A stretch of DNA of 5,921 bases from Acidobacteriota bacterium (GTDB lineage Bacteria > Acidobacteriota > Terriglobia > UBA7540). Each line of letters begins with the position of its first letter. The first letter of the stretch is position 1. The notes beneath the pieces were generated by a model. It ran no database searches and was not told where the DNA came from. It saw only the letters and a list, made by a program, of their open reading frames with translations. Of the stretch, positions 1 through 5,272 are shown piece by piece. The stretch spans positions 1 to 5,921 of the forward strand of contig PLWR01000430.1 in assembly GCA_003165615.1 (NCBI GenBank). Reading direction: 5' to 3'. Position numbers and translations under genes: made by a program.

Positions 1-2
1 AC

Positions 3-182
3 GCCGAAGAGTGCCTGAAGGCGGCTTTTGCCAGCGATGTGCGCCCGGCCATTAAGGAATGGCGGAAGAGCAAGGGAGTGGCGGAAGATCCGCTGCAAGC
101 CTTCCGCGCCTCTGGCTACTCCGCGCGGGCGGAGAAGGAGCGCGGGGCGAAGAACAAAGGGGCGGTGGCCAGTTACGCTTGA
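3..182 (+). CDS. rhaI: C-terminal end of probable L-rhamnose isomerase (RhaI type), 5' truncated by window
   Basis: Only the last 59 codons are present, read in the frame whose first full codon is at base 3 and closed by TGA at 180-182. The other two forward frames stop early (at 16-18 and 56-58). The peptide contains DVRPAIKEWRKSKG, then DPLQAFRASGY, then a basic, alanine-rich tail ending in VASYA. The 'DVRP...DPL.A.RASGY' pattern resembles, from memory, the C-terminus of the Pseudomonas stutzeri/rhizobial-type L-rhamnose isomerase (xylose-isomerase-like TIM barrel), which interconverts L-rhamnose and L-rhamnulose. The next gene, rhamnulokinase, uses that product, which strengthens the call. 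No catalytic residues lie in this fragment, so the identity rests on the tail pattern and on context. It could instead be another sugar isomerase of the same fold. Confidence 0.62.
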   Translation, partial: AEECLKAAFASDVRPAIKEWRKSKGVAEDPLQAFRASGYSARAEKERGAKNKGAVASYA

Positions 183-187
183 AGACC

Positions 188-238
188 CACGGCCAGTATG
201 GGCCACGGATCAGTATGGATTTGCACGGATCAGAACGG
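188..238 (+). repeat. Three imperfect direct repeats (CACGGATCAG core)
   Basis: The core CACGGATCAG occurs exactly at 204-213 and 224-233. A related unit, CACGGCCAGTATGG, lies at 188-201, matching CACGGATCAGTATGG at 204-218 with one missing base and one change. The three unit starts are 16 and 20 bp apart. They lie just after the stop of the upstream gene. They could be a degenerate intergenic repeat or a regulator-binding array, and nothing in the sequence decides between these. Confidence 0.5.
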
Positions 239-283
239 TTCAACACGGGTTTACTGAACCAGCAAAATGAAAGTGCTTTAAAT

Positions 284-320
284 CAAGGCGGAGAGAAGCC
301 CGGCACGTCTCTCCGCCTTG
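284..320 (+). terminator. Strong 13-bp hairpin between rhaI and rhaB (terminator or mRNA-processing stem)
   Basis: CAAGGCGGAGAGA at 284-296 is perfectly complementary to TCTCTCCGCCTTG at 308-320, with an 11-nt loop. It lies 101 nt after the upstream stop codon and 69 nt before the rhaB ATG. No T-run follows on either strand, so it is not a textbook intrinsic terminator. It could end or attenuate the upstream transcript, or act as a 3'-stabilising stem that separates expression of the two genes. Confidence 0.5.
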
Positions 321-389
321 CACCTACTCCCTTCCGAAGAAGAATAATCATGTGAGTGCAAGGATGGCGGCGGTGGAGGCGTTTCTGCG

Positions 390-1805
390 ATGAACATTGC
401 TCGAAATGTGTTGGCGGTTGATTTTGGCGCTGAAAGCGGGCGCTTGGTGCTCTGCCGTTGGAATGGCAGGGAAGGAACTCTGGAGGAGGTCCATCGTTTT
501 CCCAACGCTCCTCAGGAGGTGGATAACCACCTGGTATGGGACATGGAGCGTTTATGGGGGGAAATCCTGAGGGGCCTGCTGAAAGCGGCGGCCAAAACGG
601 GGGGCCACATCGACAGCGTGGGTGTGGATGGTTGGGGAGTGGACTACGCCTTGCTCGACGCCGCCGGCAATCGCATTGGCCATACCTTTTGCTATCGCGA
701 TTCCCGCAACGTCCCCGCCATGGCAAAGGTTTTTTCCAAGATTTCCCAGGAGCGAATCTACGAAATCACCGGAATTCAATTCCTCCCTTTCAACACCATT
801 TACCAGTTGACGGCGCACAAGGAGGAATTCCCGGAAGAGTGGGAGCGGGCGGCCTGCTGGTTGACCCTCCCGGAATACTTTCAGTACCGGCTGACGGGTG
901 TGGCGGCGGAGGAGTACACGGAAGCCAGCACCACGCAGTTGCTGGACGTGCGCGCGAGGGCCTGGTCCCAGGAACTCACCTCCGCGGTCGGGCTGAGCAT
1001 CGAGAAATTCCCACCCATCGTGCAGGCCGGTACGGTTTTGGGAAAACTGCTTCCGGAAGTCAGCCAGGAAGCAGGTTTGGAAAATACGCAGGTGATAGCC
1101 CCGGCATGTCACGACACGGGATCGGCGGTGGCCGGCATTCCATTTCCGCACGATGGTCTGGTTTTCATTAGCTCGGGGACATGGTCACTGGTGGGTACCG
1201 TGCTCCTCAATCCCGTGGTTCGTGGGGACCAGCGGAGGAATTTCACCAATGAAGGCGGCGTGGCGGGCAGCATCCGGTTCCTCCAGAACGTCATCGGTCT
1301 TTGGCTCTTGCAGGAATGTTTGCGCGAATGGAACAGCCAGGGTCAAAACCTGACGGCGGCGGATTTGGCCGCGCAGTGTATGGAAACTCCCCCCGAGGGG
1401 CCCCACTTCCACGCGGATGAAACCACTTATCTCGCTCCCGGCAACATGGTGGAGCGCATCAACGCCGGTTTGCGCGCTGCGGGCTTCGCGGAGGAGCGGC
1501 GTCCGCCGGAACTGGCCGCCATCATCTTCCGCAGTCTCGCCCGGCGTTACGCCGCGGTGGTGGGCGAACTGGGAAGGCTCTCCGGTAAATCCATCAAGCG
1601 CATCTGCATTGTGGGTGGCGGCGTAAAGAACGAGGCGCTGAATCGATTGACGGAACTGTTGACGGGGGTCGAGGTGGTGCGCGGGCCGAGCGAATCCACG
1701 GCGGCAGGGAATATCGCCGTGCAGATCGCCGCCTTGGAAAATACCGTTTCGCTCGAAGAGATTCAGGCGATCAGCGCCAAGCTGAAGTTCAAGTCTACAC
1801 AGTAA
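390..1805 (+). CDS. rhaB: Rhamnulokinase (FGGY carbohydrate kinase family)
   Basis: A 471-residue cytoplasmic sugar kinase that phosphorylates L-rhamnulose with ATP to L-rhamnulose 1-phosphate, the second step of phosphorylative rhamnose catabolism. Its length is close to that of E. coli RhaB (489). The N-terminal FGGY lobe opens with the phosphate-binding loop DFGAESGR (11-18). It continues with VDGWGVDYALLD (79-90), YRDSR (102-106) and EYTEASTTQLLD (175-186). The domain junction carries ACHDTGSAVAGIP (239-251), whose Asp242 corresponds to the catalytic base. ISSGTWSLVG (260-269), NFTNEGGVAGSIRFLQN (284-300) and the adenosine-site glycines in IVGGGVKNEALNRL (407-420) follow in the expected order. 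No expected motif is missing. The ATG at 390 has GGAGG at 375-379, 10 nt upstream. The upstream gene is probably the matching isomerase. The aldolase or lactaldehyde genes are not in view. Confidence 0.95.
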   Translation: MNIARNVLAVDFGAESGRLVLCRWNGREGTLEEVHRFPNAPQEVDNHLVWDMERLWGEILRGLLKAAAKTGGHIDSVGVDGWGVDYALLDAAGNRIGHTFCYRDSRNVPAMAKVFSKISQERIYEITGIQFLPFNTIYQLTAHKEEFPEEWERAACWLTLPEYFQYRLTGVAAEEYTEASTTQLLDVRARAWSQELTSAVGLSIEKFPPIVQAGTVLGKLLPEVSQEAGLENTQVIAPACHDTGSAVAGIPFPHDGLVFISSGTWSLVGTVLLNPVVRGDQRRNFTNEGGVAGSIRFLQNVIGLWLLQECLREWNSQGQNLTAADLAAQCMETPPEGPHFHADETTYLAPGNMVERINAGLRAAGFAEERRPPELAAIIFRSLARRYAAVVGELGRLSGKSIKRICIVGGGVKNEALNRLTELLTGVEVVRGPSESTAAGNIAVQIAALENTVSLEEIQAISAKLKFKSTQ

Positions 1806-1863
1806 ATCGCCGTGCCTCTCAGCAGGCCACCCTTTTGTCGTGAGAAATCGTGGGTTAGGGCGG

Positions 1864-1888
1864 CGCGGGCCGGAAACCCCGGCCCGCG
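1864..1888. terminator. GC-rich 10-bp hairpin between convergent genes, probable bidirectional terminator
   Basis: CGCGGGCCGG at 1864-1873 pairs perfectly with CCGGCCCGCG at 1879-1888 around a 5-nt AAACC loop. It lies between the end of rhaB (1805, + strand) and the end of the Met-rich gene (1915, - strand), where a shared terminator is expected. Neither strand has a T-run after the stem, so termination would depend on stem strength or on a protein factor. Confidence 0.6.
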
Positions 1889-1914
1889 TGCCAATCGTAA
1901 GATGAGGGTGCAAC

Positions 1915-2613
1915 CTAGAAGTGTGGCATTTCCGGCATCTGCATCTTCTGCGGTTCGCCCTTGATGTGGGAGCTTTCGTTGCTCAGGACTTTCTTCAAAA
2001 CCATCGTCATGTCAGGTCCGGTCATCTTCGCCATACCGTACGGGGTAATCTGGGTTGAAACCCAGTAGTCGATGGTCCCGCTCTTCTCCTGCTTGCGATA
2101 GTGTTCACACACGAAGCTTCCGGCGGGGACGGTGACGGTTTCGGTGCCTACCAATTCGCCGAAGTCTGGCTTCTCACCGGTAGCAGTGGGCTTGGGTTGA
2201 GCACTCTTCATCATTCCCATCATCATGCCGGTCATTTCCATGGGGGGTTGTCCGGGCTGCTGCATGATCATGCGCTTGATGCCGGCTTCGGGGCCTGTGT
2301 TGACTATCAGCATCTTCGTGACCATCTCCCCACCCAGTTCTGCCATTTGCATTCGTGTCTCGATCCAGATCCCGGGATCGCCGTTTACATCCTCTTTGCC
2401 AACGATCGCCCAGGCAACGTCCATATCTTTGCCTTTTGTGGTCATCAGATACTCGGCGCCCGAGCCGACCACCGCGCTGGTCATGCCGGGCATCTTGGGC
2501 AAAGAGCCCATCATGCCCATGCCCCCGCCGTGGCCAGGGCGTTGCGCCCACAGTCCGCCGGTCAAAGCCAGCGCCACTACCAACATCATCACAGCCCTTT
2601 TCGCATAACACAT
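1915..2613 (-). CDS. Secreted methionine-rich protein of unknown function (232 aa)
   Basis: The protein begins MCYAKRAVMMLVVALALTGG, a basic n-region and hydrophobic core ending at LWAQ, typical of a Sec signal peptide with cleavage near residue 23 or 24. The mature part is very rich in methionine (30 Met in 232 residues by hand count), with Gly/Met runs at 30-44 and 125-135 and a MQMPEM tail. The rest looks beta-rich, and VTVPAGSFVCEHYRK (160-174) followed by DYWVSTQITPYGMAKM recalls periplasmic beta-sandwich proteins of the DUF4412/DUF3108 kind. That is a resemblance only, and I assign no function. The frame is open to an ATG at 2694, but the ATG at 2613 has a strong Shine-Dalgarno 8 nt upstream and puts the signal peptide at the N-terminus. 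The gene converges on rhaB and is preceded by an apparent promoter of its own. Clustered MxM/MxxM motifs could bind Cu(I) or Ag(I), which is an inference. Confidence 0.82.
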   Translation of the reverse strand: MCYAKRAVMMLVVALALTGGLWAQRPGHGGGMGMMGSLPKMPGMTSAVVGSGAEYLMTTKGKDMDVAWAIVGKEDVNGDPGIWIETRMQMAELGGEMVTKMLIVNTGPEAGIKRMIMQQPGQPPMEMTGMMMGMMKSAQPKPTATGEKPDFGELVGTETVTVPAGSFVCEHYRKQEKSGTIDYWVSTQITPYGMAKMTGPDMTMVLKKVLSNESSHIKGEPQKMQMPEMPHF

Positions 2614-2621
2614 AGACGGTT

Positions 2622-2627
2622 TCCTCC
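2622..2627 (-). promoter_or_regulatory. Shine-Dalgarno GGAGGA that fixes the start of the Met-rich gene
   Basis: On the - strand the sequence is GGAGGA, 8 nt, then ATG at 2613. The in-frame ATG codons further upstream at 2631 and 2694 have no comparable site at the right distance, and the first of them lies directly before this one. This selects the 232-residue product over the 259-residue one. Confidence 0.8.
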
Positions 2628-2750
2628 GCATTTTGACTGGCCGGGGAGCAATCATGCCTCCACCCGGGGCCAGAGATTTCCGTAAATCTGCCATTCAACT
2701 GCAACGCTTGGACTACCCATCAATTTTCATGAAAACGGGGCCTTGGGCAC

Positions 2751-2759
2751 AGTATAGCA
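2751..2759 (-). promoter_or_regulatory. Extended -10 promoter for the Met-rich gene
   Basis: On the - strand the sequence is TGCTATACT: a TATACT hexamer (5 of 6 to TATAAT) preceded by the TGn extension. No good -35 sits at 16-18 nt; TTGCGC occurs only 13 nt upstream. Initiation would fall near 2744, giving a leader of about 130 nt before the ATG at 2613. The leader contains a small perfect hairpin (AGATTT/AAATCT with a 4-nt loop, 2674-2689). No known riboswitch is recognisable in it. Confidence 0.5.
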
Positions 2760-2823
2760 GAAAATTCCGGCGCAAGAGGAAAGTGCAATCCGGAAACTGT
2801 GACGGCAAAAAGGCGGAGATTAC

Positions 2824-3159
2824 CTATTGCGCGCCGTAAACCATGAATTGTTCTTTCTTGAATTTCTCCCAGTCGGCGGGCTGATACTGGTCTTTGGGGA
2901 TGAAGACCTTGTGAAGAAAAGCGATGCCCAGCCTGGCTTCGTCGATTTCCGCCTCTTTTTGGGGGAGGTAGTCGAAGACGCTGCGGTTCGCTCCGTAATA
3001 GGCGCCGAGCCACACGCCCTCGGAATTTTCCACGGCATACAGCGCGCACGCCAGAGGCAATGGGCGGGTGGCATCCACGGATACCTTTACCATCGTATCG
3101 ATGATCTTGCCGGTGACGCGCGGAGCAGTCGCGGTGGGTGTAGCAGGCGCCGAAGCCAT
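2824..3159 (-). CDS. Small conserved-looking protein of unknown function (111 aa; 133 aa if the upstream ATG is used)
   Basis: I do not recognise a family. After an Ala/Pro/Thr-rich N-terminus (2-13) the chain reads VTGKIIDTMVKVSVDATRPL (15-34), then PLACALYAVENSEGVWLGAY (35-54), DYLPQKEAEIDEARLGIAFL (63-82), and a C-terminus with DQYQPADWEKFKKEQFMVYG (90-109). It has no signal peptide or membrane segment and one Cys, so it is probably a compact cytoplasmic protein. The start is uncertain. ATG 3159 has GAGGT 5 nt upstream, and ATG 3225 has GAGGG 7 nt upstream and would add 22 residues. I prefer 3159 because the extension looks unlike the rest, but only weakly. The gene begins 48 or 114 nt after the LssY_C gene on the same strand, so the two may be cotranscribed. 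Balanced composition and a full-length open frame argue that it is real. Confidence 0.72.
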   Translation of the reverse strand: MASAPATPTATAPRVTGKIIDTMVKVSVDATRPLPLACALYAVENSEGVWLGAYYGANRSVFDYLPQKEAEIDEARLGIAFLHKVFIPKDQYQPADWEKFKKEQFMVYGAQ

Positions 3160-3273
3160 GGTTGACCTCACGATCCATTCCCGAATCTGGGGCGGAAAGA
3201 GAGTTGGTCCCTCCCCAGGGAACATACATCGACCCTCGGAAGGGCGTCAATCCAAAATGCCTCTGCCGGTGCT

Positions 3274-4593
3274 TCACATTGCCGTGGAAGTTTTCAGTTC
3301 AATCACCAGCAATTGCCCGTCAGTATGCCAAGTTCCTCCCGTTGCGGTCTTGCCTTCCGAAAGAGGATTGGGGCGCGACACCAGCCGTTCGGCAGCGACC
3401 AATCCGCCGGCAATCAGGTCAGCGCCAACTTTGGCGCGTTCCGCATCCAGGTCAGGGTCGACGGCATGGGAGACCACGCCGAGGTGCACATCCAGACCAA
3501 TATCGTGGGTTGACGCACCCAGCCAGATTTCGCGGCCATCGGCATTAGAGATGAGAGTGCGCCACAGGCGCAGGTGATGCCGTTTCAGAAAAGTGTTCAG
3601 CATCTTCTCGAAGGCCAGGTCCTCGGCGCGCCCGAAAAGGTAGAGTTGGGAGACGGGAGCTTCTCCGTAGCCGTTGTCACTAGCCATGGCGCGGACCGTT
3701 CCCACCGCCGAACCGGGGCGTAATTTCTTTGCCGGCGCCCAACCGGCTTGCTTGAAGGCGTTGAGAATCTGATCGGAATTTCCCACGACGATCAGATTGA
3801 GCGGGTCCCCGGGCTTTTTCGTTTTACTTTGGACGCGCTGGGGCGCGCCGGCAAGAAGGTTTTGCACCGCTTGCGCCAAAGCCGGGGAAATCTCGGTCGC
3901 CGCTGTCGGGGGCAAAACGGAATCCACCGTAAGCGGTTGATCCAAAACCAAAGTCATGTCCGCGCCCGCCGGAAGATTTATGGAGGTATCAACCTTGCCG
4001 AAGGTCTTGCCTGACATCTTCTCCATTTCGTTGCCCGCCGATCCCAGCTTATCCAGCATGCCGTCCATGCGTCCCGCCGCCGCATCCTTTTCAAGGATGC
4101 CTTGAACGGTCCCATCTTGCAGGACGGTTTCCCGCGCGTTCTCCACTTCCGTCACGTGCGCGGTCAAGTCAATCGCGGGATGATGAGGGATCACCAATTG
4201 CTTGAACCTGATCAACAGGCGTGCGTGGTCCGCGGAATCGGCAGCGGGAATCAGCTTTTCAATTCGCCCGCTCACTTCCGCTCCCACCGGAACCAGAACC
4301 CCCTGCCTGCCGATAATATCCCGCACCACACGTGCCGCCACGGCTTGATGGAGGTGGGAAGTGGTGGTGCTCACGGGGGCCTCCAGGCGGACGTAAAGTT
4401 TTGCCCCACTTAGCAGCGTGATTTGGGTATCGGCCAGCAAATAGCTCCGTCCGGAAACGCCGAAGATGATCGCCAAGCTGACGAGAGCAAGAATGATACC
4501 TACAAATGATGTTTGATAGCGGGGTCGCACCCACGAGGGGAATTGGGATGCTACCGGAGATGCGCAGGGAGTGCTCGGGGCTCGGTTTCTCAC
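3274..4593 (-). CDS. Membrane-anchored LssY_C-domain protein (439 aa)
   Basis: A short basic, Pro/Ser-rich N-terminus leads into one hydrophobic segment, VGIILALVSLAIIFGV (about 31-46), so the bulk should lie outside the inner membrane, probably in the periplasm. Residues about 57-166 are beta-rich: GAKLYVRLEAPVS, then GVLVPVGAEVSGRIEKL, then VENARETVLQDGTVQG. This resembles the TrbI/VirB10-like 'large-limit' beta domains found in acidobacterial exported proteins. A variable linker follows. The C-terminal part (about 263-400) matches LssY_C in order: DPLNLIVVGNSDQILNAFKQ AGW, APVSQLYLFGRAEDLAF (312-328), RHHLRLWR (338-345), IWLGASTHDIG (356-366) and DPDLDAER (379-386). LssY_C is named after Legionella LssY and has no established activity. 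It is often joined to DedA or PAP2 membrane domains, which are absent here. The frame opens at GTG 4623 without a Shine-Dalgarno; GTG 4593 has one and is chosen. Confidence 0.85.
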   Translation of the reverse strand: MRNRAPSTPCASPVASQFPSWVRPRYQTSFVGIILALVSLAIIFGVSGRSYLLADTQITLLSGAKLYVRLEAPVSTTTSHLHQAVAARVVRDIIGRQGVLVPVGAEVSGRIEKLIPAADSADHARLLIRFKQLVIPHHPAIDLTAHVTEVENARETVLQDGTVQGILEKDAAAGRMDGMLDKLGSAGNEMEKMSGKTFGKVDTSINLPAGADMTLVLDQPLTVDSVLPPTAATEISPALAQAVQNLLAGAPQRVQSKTKKPGDPLNLIVVGNSDQILNAFKQAGWAPAKKLRPGSAVGTVRAMASDNGYGEAPVSQLYLFGRAEDLAFEKMLNTFLKRHHLRLWRTLISNADGREIWLGASTHDIGLDVHLGVVSHAVDPDLDAERAKVGADLIAGGLVAAERLVSRPNPLSEGKTATGGTWHTDGQLLVIELKTSTAM

Positions 4594-4598
4594 GCTCC

Positions 4599-4603
4599 AC
4601 CTC
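4599..4603 (-). promoter_or_regulatory. Shine-Dalgarno GAGGT selecting the GTG start of the LssY_C gene
   Basis: The - strand reads GAGGT, GGAGC, GTG (4593-4591), with 5 nt between site and codon. The other in-frame candidates, GTG 4623 and GTG 4530, lack a purine-rich site. There is no in-frame ATG upstream of the membrane segment. Confidence 0.55.
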
Positions 4604-4675
4604 AAAGTATTTTGTCTGGACACCGACGGGGAAGAGCACCATGACCTTCAGTGCCTGCCCCATCGAATAAAGCAA

Positions 4676-4704
4676 TTAAAACATCCGAAGGAGATACAAC
4701 GCAA
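4676..4704 (-). promoter_or_regulatory. Weak sigma70-like promoter candidate for the LssY_C gene
   Basis: On the - strand TTGCGT (4704-4699) is followed after 17 nt by TTTTAA (4681-4676), each matching 3 of 6 consensus positions. The position is suitable, some 80 nt upstream of the GTG at 4593, and the local stretch is AT-rich compared with its surroundings. Hexamer quality is poor, so this is only a candidate. Confidence 0.25.
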
Positions 4705-4751
4705 GCCGGAACTTGCGCCCGTGCGTATTCCCACGAAGGCAACGCTTTCGC

Positions 4752-4799
4752 AGCACGGCCATCCTGGCCGTGACCCGGCACGGGCAGGATGGCCGTGCT
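4752..4799. repeat. Near-perfect 21-bp palindrome with a 6-nt loop (REP-like element)
   Basis: The arm at 4752-4772, starting AGCACGGCCATCCTG, pairs with 4779-4799, ending CAGGATGGCCGTGCT. 20 of 21 positions are complementary, and the loop is 6 nt (ACCCGG). Read through, it encodes the motif HGQDGRAT, a familiar false peptide from dispersed intergenic repeats in acidobacterial, verrucomicrobial and planctomycete genomes. It has no adjacent transposase and no flanking target duplication that I can see. Confidence 0.75.
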
Positions 4800-4823
4800 A
4801 CGTCTGGCGCAAGAAGTAGGGGT

Positions 4824-4856
4824 ACCCTTGTGCCTGCCTGTGGCGCCCACAAGGGT
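4824..4856. repeat. Inverted repeat ACCCTTGTG/CACAAGGGT
   Basis: The 9-bp arms at 4824-4832 and 4848-4856 are perfect complements around a 15-nt loop. Together with the following bases the + strand would read VPACGAHKGRP, another recurrent false peptide from dispersed repeats. It sits 24 bp beyond the previous palindrome, so the two may be one composite element. Confidence 0.55.
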
Positions 4857-4969
4857 CGCCCTGACGATGGGGCGATCTCCGTATTCGGCCTCCGAATTTA
4901 CCGAAGCGATATTGCCATTAGATTTACGATTGGGAGCGGTTTTGCCGGGTCTGAGACGAAGGGAGAAGC

Positions 4970-5057
4970 GTTGACTTGCGTCAACTCTTGAGTTACCCTA
5001 CCCTTGCTGATAAGGCTTTGTTTCTGAAGCCTGTTACGCAACTGAGTGCCAGGGTAG
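4970..5057 (+). other. Nested inverted repeats, possible structured leader or RNA
   Basis: GTTGAC/GTCAAC (4970-4975/4980-4985) overlaps a second possible stem, AACTC/GAGTT (4983-4987/4990-4994), and the two exclude each other. Then comes a nested set: CTACCCT/AGGGTAG (4998-5004/5051-5057) encloses TGC/GCA (5005-5007/5038-5040), which encloses AGGCTT/AAGCCT (5013-5018/5027-5032) with an 8-nt loop. The same stretch holds TTGACT at 4971-4976, a good -35 match, but with only TACCCT 17 nt on. I match this to no known RNA family. Confidence 0.35.
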
Positions 5058-5076
5058 TGCGCCGGAGGTATTGGTA

Positions 5077-5153
5077 CTTGTAGCGCCGACCGGAAGTTGT
5101 CCCGATTTGATCGGGAGGCCGGCAGGTACGGAGCTAAAGCTCAGCGCTACGAG
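5077..5153. repeat. Composite cruciform-type repeat with two inner hairpins
   Basis: The outer arms CTTGTAGCGC (5077-5086) and GCGCTACGAG (5144-5153) are complementary at 9 of 10 positions, the tenth being a G-T pair. Inside are a perfect hairpin CCCGAT/ATCGGG with a TTG loop (5101-5115) and a short one, GAGC/GCTC with a 4-nt loop (5131-5142). The overall shape is a three-way junction. It resembles dispersed intergenic repeats whose translations read YGAKAQRY. It is not a tRNA: no T-loop or anticodon arm fits. Confidence 0.6.
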
Positions 5154-5272
5154 ACCAAACCTGCTCATCAAATGCATCGCGATTTTACATGCGTGGTGGT
5201 AAGAGCAAGTGACGTGTGGTGCGGTCTCCGTCGCCGGGCGGATGCCAACGGGAAATGTGAAAGCGAGGCTAT

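Larger units (their letters stand above)
4594..5272. other. Gene-free intergenic region rich in palindromes
   Basis: No coding frame here is credible. The open frames that exist translate inverted repeats into strings such as AILAVTRHGQDGRAT, VPACGAHKGRP and YGAKAQRY, which I recognise as typical mis-called peptides from intergenic repeats. The region separates two divergently transcribed genes and must hold the promoters of the LssY_C gene (- strand) and the kinase gene (+ strand). The repeats and structures are listed separately. Between 5160 and 5272 I see only the leader of the kinase gene, with no clear promoter. Confidence 0.7.

Noticed and set aside
254..283. Promoter for rhaB (CTGAAC with TTTAAA/TTAAAT)
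   Set aside because: The best -35 matches only 3 of 6 positions and the predicted start lies inside the 13-bp hairpin. This is too weak to annotate.
59..355. Open frames at 28-270 and 59-355 (+ strand) as small genes
   Set aside because: They overlap the isomerase tail in other frames and run through the repeat and hairpin region. They have low-complexity Arg/Gly-rich translations and no ribosome site.
1185..1913. Long - strand frame (242 codons) opposite rhaB
   Set aside because: It is antisense to a complete, motif-perfect rhamnulokinase. Its translation has no recognisable domain, so it is a shadow of GC-rich codon use.
4259..4675. A - strand frame starting at 4675 as the true N-terminus of the LssY_C gene, implying a frameshift
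   Set aside because: Its first 40 residues look superficially protein-like, but the frame lacks the membrane segment and degrades into Gly/Pro/Arg-rich sequence. The anchor and beta domain lie uninterrupted in the other frame, which has its own GTG and Shine-Dalgarno.
4571..4991. Open frames at 4571-4819, 4602-4850 (- strand) and 4713-4991 as small proteins
   Set aside because: They translate the palindromic repeats (HGQDGRAT, GAHKGRP strings) and have no plausible starts.
5071..5160. tRNA-like cloverleaf
   Set aside because: Outer arms and inner hairpins give a three-way shape, but there is no T-loop consensus, no anticodon arm of the right size and no acceptor stem of 7 bp in the correct register.
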